DNA of 64,000 nt, taken from positions 806,001 through 870,000 of the forward strand of contig NZ_CP015698.1 of the NCBI RefSeq assembly GCF_002163715.1. Direction: 5' to 3'. Both the position numbers and the translations under genes were made by a program. The notes under the pieces were generated by a model. The model was not told where the DNA came from and did no database searches. It was given only the letters and a program-made list of their open reading frames with translations. The DNA comes from Curvibacter sp. AEP1-3. GTDB taxonomy: Bacteria; Pseudomonadota; Gammaproteobacteria; Burkholderiales; Burkholderiaceae_C. Shown piece after piece: positions 19,039 to 28,227 of this stretch (position 1 is its first letter; every line of letters starts with the position of its first letter).

Positions 19039-20466
19039 TCAAACACACTCACGCTCAATGAGCGCTTTGATGGCGGGCACGTCCGCATCCATCACCAGCA
19101 CGCGCTTGGGCAGGGCTTCGATGCCTTCAAACTGCGACGGGCGAACGGGGTCACGACCCAAGGCCTCGACCACGGTGGCCGCGAACTTGATGGGCAATGC
19201 GGTTTCCAACACCACCATGGGCACGCCGGCAGTCAGGTGTTTCAAGGCCACCTTCAGGCCATCGGCAGTGTGGGTATCGATCATCATGCCGTGCTGCTCG
19301 TAAGTGGCTCGAATGGTGTCCAACCGATTGGCGTGGGTGCTCTTGCCGCTCACAAAACCATACTTGGTGGCCGCTTGCGCGAACACCGGGTCTGCACTCA
19401 AGTCGAACTGGCCGGTCTTGGACAGGCCTTCGCCGAACAGCGCCTTGACCCGCGCACCGTCGCGGCCCAGCAGGTCGAACACAAAGCGCTCGAAGTTGCT
19501 GGCCTTGGAAATGTCCATGGACGGGCTGGAAGTCTCGTGGGTGTCTGCAGTGCCGCGCACGCGGTACACGCCGGTGCGGAAGAACTCGTCGAGCACATCG
19601 TTTTCGTTGGTGGCAACCACCAGCTTGTCGACCGGCAGGCCCATCATGCGGGCCACATGGCCGGCACACACGTTGCCGAAATTGCCGCTCGGCACGCTGA
19701 ACGACACCTTTTGGGCGTTGGATTCGGTCGCCTGGATGTAGCCGGCAAAGTAGTACACCACCTGCGCCAGCAAACGCGCCCAGTTGATGGAGTTGACCGT
19801 ACCGATCTTGTATTTTCGCTTGAACTCGAGGTCGTTGGACACTGCTTTGACGATGTCCTGGCAATCATCAAACACGCCTTTGATGGCGATGTTGTAGATG
19901 TTGGCGTCCTGCAGGCTGAACATTTGTGCCTGCTGGAAAGGGCTCATGCGGCCGTGTGGGCTGGTCATGAAGACGCGCACGCCCTTTTTGCCACGCATGG
20001 CGTGCTCTGCGGCGCTGCCGGTGTCGCCACTGGTGGCACCCAGAATGTTGAGCTCTTCGCCGCGGCGGGCCAGTTCGTACTCGAACAGGTTGCCCAGCAG
20101 CTGCATGGCCATGTCCTTGAACGCCAGAGTCGGGCCATTGGAGAGCGCTTCGATCCAGACGCCGTCCTGCAGGTGGCGCAGGGGCACGATTTCGCCGGTG
20201 CCGAATACTTCAGCGGTGTAGGTTTTGGCGCACAGGGCACGCAGGTCGTCGGCGGGAATGTCGTCGATGTACAGCGACAGAATTTCAAACGCCAGCGAGG
20301 CGTAACCCTGCTCGTGGTAGACCTTGCGCCAGCGGGTCAGCGTGGCGTCGTCCACTTGCGGATAGGCCACCGGCATGTACAAGCCGCCGTCCGGCGCCAG
20401 GCCTTCGAGCAGGATTTCGCAGAAGCGTTTGCGGTCTTGGTTGCCGCGTGTAGAGATGTATTGCAT
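19039..20466 (-). CDS. thrC: Threonine synthase
   Basis: 475-residue PLP enzyme converting O-phosphohomoserine to threonine. It begins MQYISTRGNQDRKRFCEILLEGLAPDGGLYMP, the long-form threonine synthase N-terminus; the PLP lysine is in GPTLAFKDMAMQLLG, followed by LGATSGDTGSAAEHA and SVPSGNFGNVCAGHVA. Length fits the fungal/proteobacterial long type. It lies 16 bases downstream of hom on the same strand, so alaA-hom-thrC forms a likely threonine-pathway operon, possibly continuing into moeA through a REP-like repeat. Confidence 0.96.
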   Translation of the reverse strand: MQYISTRGNQDRKRFCEILLEGLAPDGGLYMPVAYPQVDDATLTRWRKVYHEQGYASLAFEILSLYIDDIPADDLRALCAKTYTAEVFGTGEIVPLRHLQDGVWIEALSNGPTLAFKDMAMQLLGNLFEYELARRGEELNILGATSGDTGSAAEHAMRGKKGVRVFMTSPHGRMSPFQQAQMFSLQDANIYNIAIKGVFDDCQDIVKAVSNDLEFKRKYKIGTVNSINWARLLAQVVYYFAGYIQATESNAQKVSFSVPSGNFGNVCAGHVARMMGLPVDKLVVATNENDVLDEFFRTGVYRVRGTADTHETSSPSMDISKASNFERFVFDLLGRDGARVKALFGEGLSKTGQFDLSADPVFAQAATKYGFVSGKSTHANRLDTIRATYEQHGMMIDTHTADGLKVALKHLTAGVPMVVLETALPIKFAATVVEALGRDPVRPSQFEGIEALPKRVLVMDADVPAIKALIERECV

Positions 20467-20482
20467 TCGGCAGTGTCCTGAT

Positions 20483-21805
20483 TTACGCCAGCTCTTCCTT
20501 GCGGATGCGGGTGATGGGCTGCAACACGGTAGGCAGCGCTTGCATCTGGGCGAGAGCCGCGTTCATTTTGGCTTCTGCGCAATCATGGGTCAGGATGATG
20601 ACGTCGGTCTGGGTCGCAGCTTCACCGCTGATTTCATCCGCTTCGCGCTGCAGCACTGCATCGATGCTGATGCCGGCTTCAGCCAGCAAACCGGTGACCT
20701 TGGCCAATACACCCGCCTCGTCGGCCACGCGCAGACGAAGGTAGTAGCTGGTTACCACTTCGCTCATCGCCACCACGGGGGTGTTGCTGATGGCGTCCGG
20801 CTGGAAGGCCAAATGCGGTACGCGCTGGGCGGCATCCGCAGTATGCAGGCGGGTAATGTCCACCAGATCGGCAATCACGGCACTGGCAGTAGGCTCAGAG
20901 CCCGCGCCCTTGCCGTAGTACAGCGTGGTGCCTACGGCGTCGCCGTGGGCCATGACGGCGTTCATCGCGCCTTCCACATTGGCGATCAGGCGCTTGGCCG
21001 GTACCAGTGTGGGGTGCACGCGCAGTTCAATGCCGGCGGCCGTGCGCTTGGTAATGCCCAACAGCTTGATGCGGTAGCCCAGTTGCTCTGCGTATTTGAT
21101 GTCGGCAGCGCCCAGCTTGGTGATGCCTTCCACATAGGCCTTGTCGAACTGCACCGGAATACCAAAGGCAATCGCGCTCATCAAGGTGACTTTGTGCGCA
21201 GCGTCCACGCCTTCGATGTCGAAGGTCGGGTCGGCTTCGGCGTAGCCCAGGCGCTGGGCTTCTTTGAGCACGACGTCAAAGTCCAGGCCCTTGTCGCGCA
21301 TTTCGGACAGGATGAAGTTGGTGGTGCCGTTGATGATGCCGGCGATCCATTGAATACGGTTGGCAGTCAGGCCTTCGCGCAGTGCTTTGATGATGGGAAT
21401 GCCACCGGCCACTGCCGCTTCAAACGCCACCATCACGCCCTTGGCGGATGCTGCAGCAAATATTTCGGTGCCGTGCACGGCGAGCAAGGCTTTGTTGGCG
21501 GTCACCACATGCTTGCCGGCCGCAATGGCTTCGAGCACCAGCGCCTTGGCAATGCCGTAGCCGCCGATCAACTCGATGACGATATCGATCTCGGGGTTGG
21601 CAATGACGGCGCGCGCGTCGTTCACCACCTTTACGTCGGGACCGACGACGCTTTGGGCACGTGCCACATCGAGGTCAGCCACCATGGTGATTTCGATACC
21701 GCGGCCGGCACGGCCCTGGATTTCTTGCTGGTTGCGCTTGAGCACGTTGAATGTGCCGCTTCCCACGGTGCCAATGCCGAGCAGGCCTACTTGTATCGGT
21801 TTCAT
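20483..21805 (-). CDS. hom: Homoserine dehydrogenase
   Basis: 440-residue homoserine dehydrogenase, NAD(P)-dependent, with a C-terminal ACT domain for threonine feedback. The nucleotide-binding motif is VGLLGIGTVGSGTFNVL, the catalytic region includes GGIPIIKALREGL and GIINGTTNFILSEM, EAQRLGYAEADPTFDIEG is characteristic, and the ACT domain occupies about residues 355-440 (YYLRLRVADEAGVLAKVTGLL). Length is normal for the monofunctional enzyme. Between alaA and thrC on the same strand. Confidence 0.97.
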   Translation of the reverse strand: MKPIQVGLLGIGTVGSGTFNVLKRNQQEIQGRAGRGIEITMVADLDVARAQSVVGPDVKVVNDARAVIANPEIDIVIELIGGYGIAKALVLEAIAAGKHVVTANKALLAVHGTEIFAAASAKGVMVAFEAAVAGGIPIIKALREGLTANRIQWIAGIINGTTNFILSEMRDKGLDFDVVLKEAQRLGYAEADPTFDIEGVDAAHKVTLMSAIAFGIPVQFDKAYVEGITKLGAADIKYAEQLGYRIKLLGITKRTAAGIELRVHPTLVPAKRLIANVEGAMNAVMAHGDAVGTTLYYGKGAGSEPTASAVIADLVDITRLHTADAAQRVPHLAFQPDAISNTPVVAMSEVVTSYYLRLRVADEAGVLAKVTGLLAEAGISIDAVLQREADEISGEAATQTDVIILTHDCAEAKMNAALAQMQALPTVLQPITRIRKEELA

Positions 21806-21819
21806 ATCGTTCTTACGTA

Positions 21820-21868
21820 AAAAGTGCGTCTAGCCCTTGCAAACAGTGCGCGGGCAGCTATCAAAATC
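21820..21868 (-). repeat. Dispersed REP-like repeat, copy J (reverse orientation)
   Basis: On the minus strand TTTGATAGCTGCCCGCGCAC continues TGTTTGCAAGGGCTAGACGC. It lies between the alaA stop and the hom start, inside the presumed operon. More diverged in the 3' arm than copies A, B and E. Confidence 0.65.
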
Positions 21869-21876
21869 AGAGTGAG

Positions 21877-23103
21877 TCAGTTCCCGTTGCGCTTGCGATA
21901 GCTCTCAAGGAACTTGGCAATGCGGCCGATGGCTTCACGCAAATCGTCCTCATGCGGGAGGAACACGATGCGGAAGTGGTCGGGCGCATGCCAGTTAAAG
22001 CCGGTTCCCTGCACCAGCATGACGCGGGTCTCGCGCAGCAGCTCCAGGAAAAATTGCCGGTCGTCCGAGATGGGGTACACCTTGGGGTCCAGCTTGGGAA
22101 ACATGTACAGCGCGGCCTGCGGCTTCACACAGGTCACGCCGGGAATGGCGGTAATCAGCTCATAGGCCAGGTCGCGCTGGCGGCGCAGGCGCCCGCCTTC
22201 GCACACCAGATCGTTGATGCTCTGGTAACCGCCCAAAGCGGTCTGGATCGCCCACTGGCCGGGTACGTTGGAGCACAGCTTCATGTTCGAGAGCATGTTG
22301 AGGCCCTCGATGTAGTCAGCCGCCGACTTCTTGTTGCCTGACACCACCAGCCAGCCTGCGCGATACCCGCAGGAGCGGTAGCTTTTGGACAGGGAGTTGA
22401 AGGTGAGCGTCAACACGTCGGTCGACAAGCTGGCCAAGGCCGTGTGCTGGATGCCGTCGTACAAGACCTTGTCGTAGACCTCGTCCGCCAGAATCACCAA
22501 GCCGTGCTGGCGGGCGATCTCGATGATGCCTTGCAGCAGCTCGGTGGAATACAGCACGCCGGTCGGGTTGTTGGGGTTGATGACAACAATGCCTTTGGTT
22601 CGAGGCGTAATCTTGGCGCGGATGTCGTCGAGGTCGGGCATCCAGCCATTGTTCTCATCGCACAGGTAATGCACCGGTGTGCCGCCGGACAGACTGGTGG
22701 CTGCAGTCCACAAGGGGTAGTCAGGCATGGGCAACAGCAACTCGTCGCCGTTGTCCAGCAAGGCATTGGTGGCCATGGTGATCAGCTCACTGGCGCCGTT
22801 GCCCAGATAAATGTCATCCAGAGTAACGCCGGCAATGCCCTGCTTCTGGGTCTCATGCATGACCGCTTTGCGGGCTGCAAAAATGCCTTTGCTGTCGGAG
22901 TAGCCTGCCGAATTGGGGAGGTTGCGGATCATGTCCTGCTGGATTTCTTCGGGCGCATCAAAACCGAATACCGCCAAGTTGCCCAGATTGAGCTTGATGA
23001 TCTTCTGACCCTCGTCCTCCATCTGACGCGCCGCGTCCATGATAGGACCGCGGATGTCGTAGAGCACGTTGGCCAGCTTGGCAGATTTCTGAATGGTTTT
23101 CAA
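21877..23103 (-). CDS. alaA: Alanine-forming aminotransferase, AlaA-like
   Basis: 408-residue class I aminotransferase closely resembling E. coli AlaA (glutamate-pyruvate transaminase): KSAKLANVLYDIRGPIMDAA, PDYPLWTAATSLSGG, ITPRTKGIVVINPNNPTG, the PLP-lysine motif NSLSKSYRSCGYRAGW, and NVPGQWAIQTALGGYQS. The start chosen is the TTG at 23103 (reads KTIQKSAKL after it), which is preceded by a GGAGGGA Shine-Dalgarno; no closer ATG exists and this matches family length. The longer frame to 23196 would add arginine/glycine-rich sequence. It heads the hom-thrC gene group. Confidence 0.9.
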   Translation of the reverse strand: MKTIQKSAKLANVLYDIRGPIMDAARQMEDEGQKIIKLNLGNLAVFGFDAPEEIQQDMIRNLPNSAGYSDSKGIFAARKAVMHETQKQGIAGVTLDDIYLGNGASELITMATNALLDNGDELLLPMPDYPLWTAATSLSGGTPVHYLCDENNGWMPDLDDIRAKITPRTKGIVVINPNNPTGVLYSTELLQGIIEIARQHGLVILADEVYDKVLYDGIQHTALASLSTDVLTLTFNSLSKSYRSCGYRAGWLVVSGNKKSAADYIEGLNMLSNMKLCSNVPGQWAIQTALGGYQSINDLVCEGGRLRRQRDLAYELITAIPGVTCVKPQAALYMFPKLDPKVYPISDDRQFFLELLRETRVMLVQGTGFNWHAPDHFRIVFLPHEDDLREAIGRIAKFLESYRKRNGN

Positions 23104-23204
23104 AGTCCCTCCGGGAGGTGTCAGCACAGGGCGAAACCTATAATTTGACCACAGTTCGGCAGGCATCCCGCCCCGCCGGCCTCTCCCGGACCACACCTCT
23201 CCCC

Positions 23205-23570
23205 ATGAAATTCATTCCCGACGCTTTACAAGGCCCCTCCATCACCGGTTATGGCCCCGGCTGGGTCGAAGTGAACGGTGAGAAATACCACTCCAGCATC
23301 ATTGTGAGCAGCCAAGGCGTTATTCAGCCGTGGTCCTGCTTGCGCTTCGAAGATCTGGGAGAGCCTCACTTCGAAGAGCTGGCCACTTTTGCGTCGGAGC
23401 TGGTGCTTTTTGGAAGCGGCGCAAGCATCCGCTTCCCCCATCCTCAGTGGCTCAAGCCCTTGTACAGCCGTCGTATCGGGCTGGAAACCATGGACACCCA
23501 GGCGGCCTGCCGCACCTATAACTTTTTGTCGGGTGAAGGCCGCAAAGTGGTGGCTGCACTCATCATCTAG
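23205..23570 (+). CDS. Mth938/DUF498-domain protein
   Basis: 121-residue protein of the Mth938 (NDUFAF3-type, DUF498) fold. Characteristic parts are ITGYGPGWVEVNGEKYHSSIIV, then the LVLFGSGASIRFPHPQW stretch, ending LSGEGRKVVAALII. The family has no established enzymatic role; the mitochondrial homologue assists complex I assembly. The start at 23205 is preceded by a TATAAT at 23139-23144 that may be its -10. Divergent from alaA, upstream of the Bcp gene on the same strand. Confidence 0.85.
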   Translation: MKFIPDALQGPSITGYGPGWVEVNGEKYHSSIIVSSQGVIQPWSCLRFEDLGEPHFEELATFASELVLFGSGASIRFPHPQWLKPLYSRRIGLETMDTQAACRTYNFLSGEGRKVVAALII

Positions 23571-23724
23571 GTGACGCCCTCGGGAAAGGCGTCCGGGCGG
23601 TGCCTTTTCAGAGTAAAATCATGGGTTGCGGTCCAGAGCGAAGAATTGCTGTCACGTTCGACGCTGTCCCCTATGACTGACCAGGCCGGCTCGCCGGGCT
23701 GAAACACCGAGATTGAAATTCCAT

Positions 23725-24201
23725 ATGGCGATTGTTGTCAACAAACCCCTTCCCGAATTTGAGGCCAACGCCACCGGCGGCATCAAGGTGACCAACACCA
23801 CCCACGTCGGGAAAACCATGGTTTTGTACTTCTACCCCAAGGACAATACCCCCGGCTGCACTACCGAAGCCATGCAATTCAGGGACAAGTACAAGGATTT
23901 CGTGAAGGCTGGCGCAGAAGTGTTCGGCGTATCACGGGACAACATGAAGTCCCACGACGAGTTCAAGGCCAAGCTGGAACTCCCCTTTGAGCTGATCGCT
24001 GACACAGAAGAAAAAATGTGCCACATGTTCGGCGTGGTCAAAAACAAGATCATGTACGGCAAGAAGGTCAAAGGCATTGAACGCAGCACCTTCCTGATCG
24101 GCGCTGATGGCCTAGTCAAAGAAGAATGGCGCGGTCTGAAAGTTCCAGGTCATGTGGATGACGTGCTGAAGGCTGTGAAGGCCCTCAAAAAAGCCGCCTG
24201 A
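23725..24201 (+). CDS. bcp: Thioredoxin-dependent peroxiredoxin, Bcp/PrxQ type
   Basis: 158-residue peroxiredoxin of the Bcp/PrxQ group. The peroxidatic cysteine is in FYPKDNTPGCTTEA. In E. coli Bcp a second cysteine lies five residues further on; here that position is methionine (TTEAMQFRD), so the resolving cysteine must be elsewhere, the best candidate being KMCHMFGV, or the enzyme is 1-Cys. The start at 23725 (MAIVVNKPLPEFEA) gives the usual N-terminus; a TTG at 23713 is an alternative. A strong hairpin lies downstream, before the next gene. Confidence 0.92.
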   Translation: MAIVVNKPLPEFEANATGGIKVTNTTHVGKTMVLYFYPKDNTPGCTTEAMQFRDKYKDFVKAGAEVFGVSRDNMKSHDEFKAKLELPFELIADTEEKMCHMFGVVKNKIMYGKKVKGIERSTFLIGADGLVKEEWRGLKVPGHVDDVLKAVKALKKAA

Positions 24202-24297
24202 TTACCTTGTTGTTTTGATGCACCCGTTGGCGTTTGGCGTCACGGGGCTCATGCATAATGGTTCGCATGCCGTTGAAGCTTGCAACCGCGCTCCCCG

Positions 24298-24328
24298 AAA
24301 AAGCCGCCTTGGCTCAAGGCGGCTTTTT
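24298..24328 (+). terminator. Rho-independent terminator after bcp
   Basis: AAAAAGCCGCCTTG (24298-24311) pairs perfectly with CAAGGCGGCTTTTT (24315-24328) across a 3-base loop, with a T-run at the end. It ends about 50 bases upstream of the PhoH start, so it separates bcp from phoH. Confidence 0.85.
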
Positions 24329-24378
24329 CGCTTTTTCGGCATTGCTTTTCCACTTCCCAACTTCTGCGAATCCACTCC

Positions 24379-26082
24379 ATGCCACTGCCCCCTGCCCCGT
24401 CCAAGCGTGCCGATCGATTGACCGCCAAAGACTTTGAGGCTCCCGCGCGAGCATCCGCCCGCCCGGCCCGCAAGGCCACCCCAGAAGTTGTGCTACCCCA
24501 AACAGCCCAGGTCGTCCAGGAACGACCGGTCGCCCGGGAAACCAAGAAGTCCATACAAACTCCTGCCCCGACACGTGCACCCGCCACCGTGACAGCCCAG
24601 GCTCCCGCGCCTATGGCAATGCCTACGAAGTCCGTGTCCAAAGCGGTCGCCCCTGCCCCGGAAGCCAAGCGCAGCAAACGTGCAAAAACGAACGGCCCGA
24701 AAAAGCTCTTCGTGCTGGACACCAACGTCTTGCTCCACGATCCCATGTGCTTGTTCCGCTTTGAGGAACATGACATTTATCTGCCGATGATCGTTCTGGA
24801 GGAGTTGGACGGTCACAAAAAAGGCATGACCGAAGTGGCCCGCAACGCACGCCAAACCAGTCGCACCCTGGATGCGCTGGCAGGCACACCGGGCGCGGAC
24901 ATTACCGCAGGCTTCATGCTGGACAGCACCGGCCACAAAGACGCGCGCGGCAAGCTAATGTTCCAGACAGAGCCGCTGAACTACACCTTGCCCACCAGCT
25001 TGCCCCAAGGCAAGGCAGACAACCAAATTCTTGGCGTGGTGGACGCGCTGCGCCAGCACTACGCCCCTCGCGAAGTCGTGCTGGTTTCGAAGGACATCAA
25101 CATGCGCGTCAAGGCGCGTGCTTTGGGCTTGGCCACCGACGACTACCAGAACGACAAAACTCTGGAAGACGGCGACTTGCTGTATTCCGGCTCGCTTGCC
25201 CTACCCTCGGACTTCTGGGCTACCCATGGACAGAGCGTAGAGAGCTGGCAGCAAGGCCAACACACCTTTTACAAGGTGGATGGCCCTGTGGTGCCCCAGA
25301 TGATGATCAACCAATTCGTCTACTTCGAGTCTCCCGGCGAACCCAGCTTGTACGCGCGCGTGACCGAAATCCGCGGCACTACCGCGGTCCTCAAAACGTT
25401 GAAGGACTTCAACCATCTCAAGAATGCAGTGTGGGGCGTGACAACCCGTAATCGCGAACAGAACTTTGCGATGAACCTGCTGACTGATCCGGAAGTCGAT
25501 TTCGTGACCCTCACAGGCACGGCCGGTACTGGCAAGACCTTGATGGCCTTGGCCGCTGGCCTGACCCAGGTGCTGGATGATCGACGTTATACCGAGATCA
25601 TCGTGACCCGCGCCACCGTGAGCGTGGGTGAGGACATCGGTTTTCTGCCTGGCACTGAGGAAGAGAAAATGGGCCCCTGGATGGGCGCTCTGGACGACAA
25701 CCTTGAAGTGCTTGGCAAGACAGACACCAACGCAGGGGAATGGGGCCGAGCTGCCACCAACGAGCTGATTCGCAGCCGCGTCAAGATCAAGAGCATGAAT
25801 TTCATGCGCGGACGTACTTTCCTGAACAAGTACGTCATCATCGACGAGGCTCAAAACTTGACGCCCAAGCAGATGAAGACACTGATCACCCGTGCAGGGC
25901 CTGGCACCAAAATCATCTGCATGGGCAACCTTGCCCAGATTGATACGCCTTACCTGACAGAGGGCTCCTCAGGCTTGACCTTTGCCGTGGACAAGTTCAA
26001 GGGCTGGCCCCACGGTGGACACATCACCCTGGCCCGTGGCGAGCGTTCTCGCCTTGCGGACTTCGCCAGTGAAGTGCTATGA
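24379..26082 (+). CDS. PIN-PhoH fusion ATPase/RNase-like protein
   Basis: 567-residue protein. The N-terminal 100 residues are low-complexity and proline/alanine-rich. A PIN (nuclease-like) domain follows (FVLDTNVLLHDP, with conserved aspartates and VSKDINMRVKA), then a C-terminal PhoH P-loop ATPase: Walker A GTAGTGKT, Walker B VIIDEAQNLTPKQMKT. This is the PhoH2-type PIN-PhoH architecture, linked to ribonuclease and helicase activity. The start at 24379 follows the terminator hairpin; earlier in-frame starts lie inside it. The TGA stop lies within a REP-like repeat, so the true C-terminus (FASEVL) may be shifted. Confidence 0.9.
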   Translation: MPLPPAPSKRADRLTAKDFEAPARASARPARKATPEVVLPQTAQVVQERPVARETKKSIQTPAPTRAPATVTAQAPAPMAMPTKSVSKAVAPAPEAKRSKRAKTNGPKKLFVLDTNVLLHDPMCLFRFEEHDIYLPMIVLEELDGHKKGMTEVARNARQTSRTLDALAGTPGADITAGFMLDSTGHKDARGKLMFQTEPLNYTLPTSLPQGKADNQILGVVDALRQHYAPREVVLVSKDINMRVKARALGLATDDYQNDKTLEDGDLLYSGSLALPSDFWATHGQSVESWQQGQHTFYKVDGPVVPQMMINQFVYFESPGEPSLYARVTEIRGTTAVLKTLKDFNHLKNAVWGVTTRNREQNFAMNLLTDPEVDFVTLTGTAGTGKTLMALAAGLTQVLDDRRYTEIIVTRATVSVGEDIGFLPGTEEEKMGPWMGALDDNLEVLGKTDTNAGEWGRAATNELIRSRVKIKSMNFMRGRTFLNKYVIIDEAQNLTPKQMKTLITRAGPGTKIICMGNLAQIDTPYLTEGSSGLTFAVDKFKGWPHGGHITLARGERSRLADFASEVL

Positions 26083-26125
26083 AATAGATAGCTACTCGCA
26101 CACATGTAAAAAGGGCTGGAAGCCA
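26074..26125 (+). repeat. Dispersed REP-like repeat, copy F
   Basis: GTGCTATGAAATAGATAGC followed by TACTCGCACACATGTAAAAA. It supplies the stop codon of the PIN-PhoH gene; its 3' half is not consensus-like and merges with the terminator hairpin at 26108-26146. Confidence 0.75.
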
Positions 26126-26146
26126 AATTGGTTTCCAGCCCTTTTT
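26108..26146. terminator. Bidirectional terminator between phoH and dnaB
   Basis: AAAAAGGGCTGGAA (26108-26121) pairs with TTCCAGCCCTTTTT (26133-26146); the loop itself holds a CCAA/TTGG pair. A-run on one side and T-run on the other make it usable by both convergent transcripts. Confidence 0.88.
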
Positions 26147-26166
26147 CTATCGGGTTGACTGAAAAA

Positions 26167-27570
26167 TCAGTAATCGTCCCCACCACTATGGGCCAGGTTT
26201 TCAAACTTGGTGAACCGGTTCATAAACGCGAGCTTGACGGTACCTGTCGGGCCGTTACGTTGCTTGGCAATGATCACCTCTGCCACGCCAGGTTCCTTGC
26301 ATTGGTCCTTGGTGTAATACTCATCCCGGTAGATGAACATGATGATGTCAGCATCCTGCTCAATAGCGCCGGATTCACGCAAGTCACTCATCATGGGGCG
26401 CTTGTCGGGACGCTGCTCCACCGAGCGATTGAGCTGTGAAAGTGCAATCACCGGGCATTTGAGCTCACGGGCCAACATCTTCAAGCCCCGGGAAATCTCA
26501 CCCAGCTCGGTGGCTCGGTTTTCACCGTCGCCGCCGCTGCCGCTCATCAGCTGCAAATAGTCCACCACGATGAGGCCTAGCTGCCCGCACTGGCGTGCCA
26601 AGCGACGGGCATTGGCACGCACTTCGCTGGAGTTCAGGCCCGCACTTTCATCGATGTGCAGTGAAATGGTCCGCAGCTTCTCAATCGCCTCCGAGAGGCG
26701 GGGCCACTCTTCATCGGTCAACTTACCAGTACGCAAATGCCCCTGATCCACCCGGCCGATGGAGCCGACAATACGCACGGCCAATTGGGCGGCGCCCATT
26801 TCCATCGAGAAGATGGCGACTGGCAAACCTTCATTCAGGGCGACGTGTTCCGCAATGTTGATGGCCAAGGCGGTCTTGCCCATGGAGGGACGTGCCGCCA
26901 GCACAATCAAATCGCCGGCTTGCAGACCTGCCGTCATGCGGTCGAAGTCAATGAAACCCGTGGGGACGCCGGTGACGTCGTTCGGGTTATCGGCCATCTC
27001 CTGCACGCGGTCCAGCAGATTGACCACCAGGCTATCCATGGACTGAAAGCCCTGCTTGTTGCGCTTACCGGCTTCGCCGATGTTGAAGATCTTCTGCTCG
27101 GATTCGTCGACGATTTCAGATACCGGGCGCCCCTTGGGGTTGAACGCATTCGTGGCGATTTCGTCACTGGCGCTGACCAGCTTGCGCAGGATGGATCGGT
27201 CGCGCACGATCTCCGCGTAACGACGGATGTTGCTCGCACTCGGCACGTACTGGGCCAAAGAGTTGAGGTAGGTGAGTCCACCCACCTCCTCTGCCTTACC
27301 CTGGTTCTGCAGGTGCTCGAAGACGGTAATGACGTCAGCCGGCTTGTTCCCGTTGATCAGCGTGCCAATAGACGCATAGATCAAGCGATGCTCGTGACGG
27401 TAGAAGTCCGCATCCATCAGGATGTCACTGACGCGATCCCAAGCCTCGTTGTCCAACAGCAGACCACCTATAACACTGGACTCGCCTTCAATGGAGTGAG
27501 GCGGCACCCGCAATTGGGCAATTTGCCGGTCGGACTCAAAGCCATCGAGAGAGGTAGGGACTGCTGACAT
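26167..27570 (-). CDS. dnaB: Replicative DNA helicase DnaB
   Basis: 467-residue hexameric 5'-3' helicase of the replisome. N-terminal domain (residues about 15-120, LRVPPHSIEGESSVIGGLLLDN), linker, then RecA-like core with Walker A AARPSMGKTALAINIAEH, EMGAAQLAVR, and the Walker B region LIVVDYLQLMSG. DnaB length in E. coli is 471. The start at 27570 (MSAVPTSLDGF) has an AAGGAAA stretch 6-13 bases upstream. Downstream of rplI in the usual rpsF-priB-rpsR-rplI-dnaB order, though a terminator lies between. Confidence 0.97.
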   Translation of the reverse strand: MSAVPTSLDGFESDRQIAQLRVPPHSIEGESSVIGGLLLDNEAWDRVSDILMDADFYRHEHRLIYASIGTLINGNKPADVITVFEHLQNQGKAEEVGGLTYLNSLAQYVPSASNIRRYAEIVRDRSILRKLVSASDEIATNAFNPKGRPVSEIVDESEQKIFNIGEAGKRNKQGFQSMDSLVVNLLDRVQEMADNPNDVTGVPTGFIDFDRMTAGLQAGDLIVLAARPSMGKTALAINIAEHVALNEGLPVAIFSMEMGAAQLAVRIVGSIGRVDQGHLRTGKLTDEEWPRLSEAIEKLRTISLHIDESAGLNSSEVRANARRLARQCGQLGLIVVDYLQLMSGSGGDGENRATELGEISRGLKMLARELKCPVIALSQLNRSVEQRPDKRPMMSDLRESGAIEQDADIIMFIYRDEYYTKDQCKEPGVAEVIIAKQRNGPTGTVKLAFMNRFTKFENLAHSGGDDY

Positions 27571-27687
27571 GAAGTTTCCTTGGAACCCTTCATCCTAAAG
27601 CGGGCCGGAGCGCGCGTCGAGGGAAAGGCTGGGGGCAAGCTGTGGGAAAACTGTGCAAATAGCGGGATAAGTGCCCGCACAAAATAC

Positions 27688-27720
27688 AAAAGCCGCAAGG
27701 GACAGGCCCTGGCGGCTTTT
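27688..27720 (-). terminator. Terminator after rplI
   Basis: AAAAGCCGC (27688-27696) pairs with GCGGCTTTT (27712-27720) with an inner AGGG/CCCT pair. Read on the minus strand it follows the rplI stop by 43 bases and ends in a T-run, so it closes the rpsF operon before dnaB. Confidence 0.8.
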
Positions 27721-27762
27721 GTGCGGATACTGCCTGTTGCCAGGCGGCATGCCAAAGACTGC

Positions 27763-28215
27763 TTAAGCGGTTTCGCCGTACACAGACACAGTGATATCCA
27801 CCACCACGTCAGTGTGCAGAGCCACGCTCACAGTGCTGTCGCTCACGACCTTGATAGGGCCGTTAGGCATGCGGATCTGGGACTTGGCCACTTTGTAGCC
27901 AGTCTTGCCCAGTTCTTCAGCGATGTCATAGTTGGTGACGGAACCGAACAAACGGCCGTCCACGCCAGCCTTTTGGGTCAACTTGATAGTTGTACCACCG
28001 AGCTTTTCGCCCAAAGCCTGGCATTCAGCCAACTTGGCTGCAGCTGCTTTTTCCAGTTCGGCGCGCTTGGCTTCGAACTCTGCCTTGGCAGATTCAGTAG
28101 CACGGCGTGCACGGCCGGAGGGGATCAGGAAGTTGCGAGCGTAGCCGTCTTTGACCTTGACGATTTCGCCGAGGTTGCCGAGGTTCACGACCTTGTCGAG
28201 CAGAATGATTTGCAT
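27763..28215 (-). CDS. rplI: Ribosomal protein bL9
   Basis: 150-residue large-subunit protein bL9. N-terminal domain starts [32 protein letters not shown], a long central helix ([21 protein letters not shown]) and the C-terminal rRNA-binding domain ([24 protein letters not shown] segment) follow. The length matches the family. The start is preceded by an AAGGAG-type site on the minus strand. Last gene of the rpsF operon. Confidence 0.97.
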   Translation of the reverse strand: MQIILLDKVVNLGNLGEIVKVKDGYARNFLIPSGRARRATESAKAEFEAKRAELEKAAAAKLAECQALGEKLGGTTIKLTQKAGVDGRLFGSVTNYDIAEELGKTGYKVAKSQIRMPNGPIKVVSDSTVSVALHTDVVVDITVSVYGETA

Positions 28216-28227
28216 GGTCGGGACTCC

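Noticed and set aside
19237..21820. Two long plus-strand frames opposite thrC and hom
   Set aside because: Shadows of well-recognised enzymes; compositionally odd (His- and Val-rich), no ribosome-binding sites.
24280..24378. N-terminal extension of the PIN-PhoH protein
   Set aside because: The frame is open but runs through a strong terminator hairpin; the ATG at 24379 is a better start.
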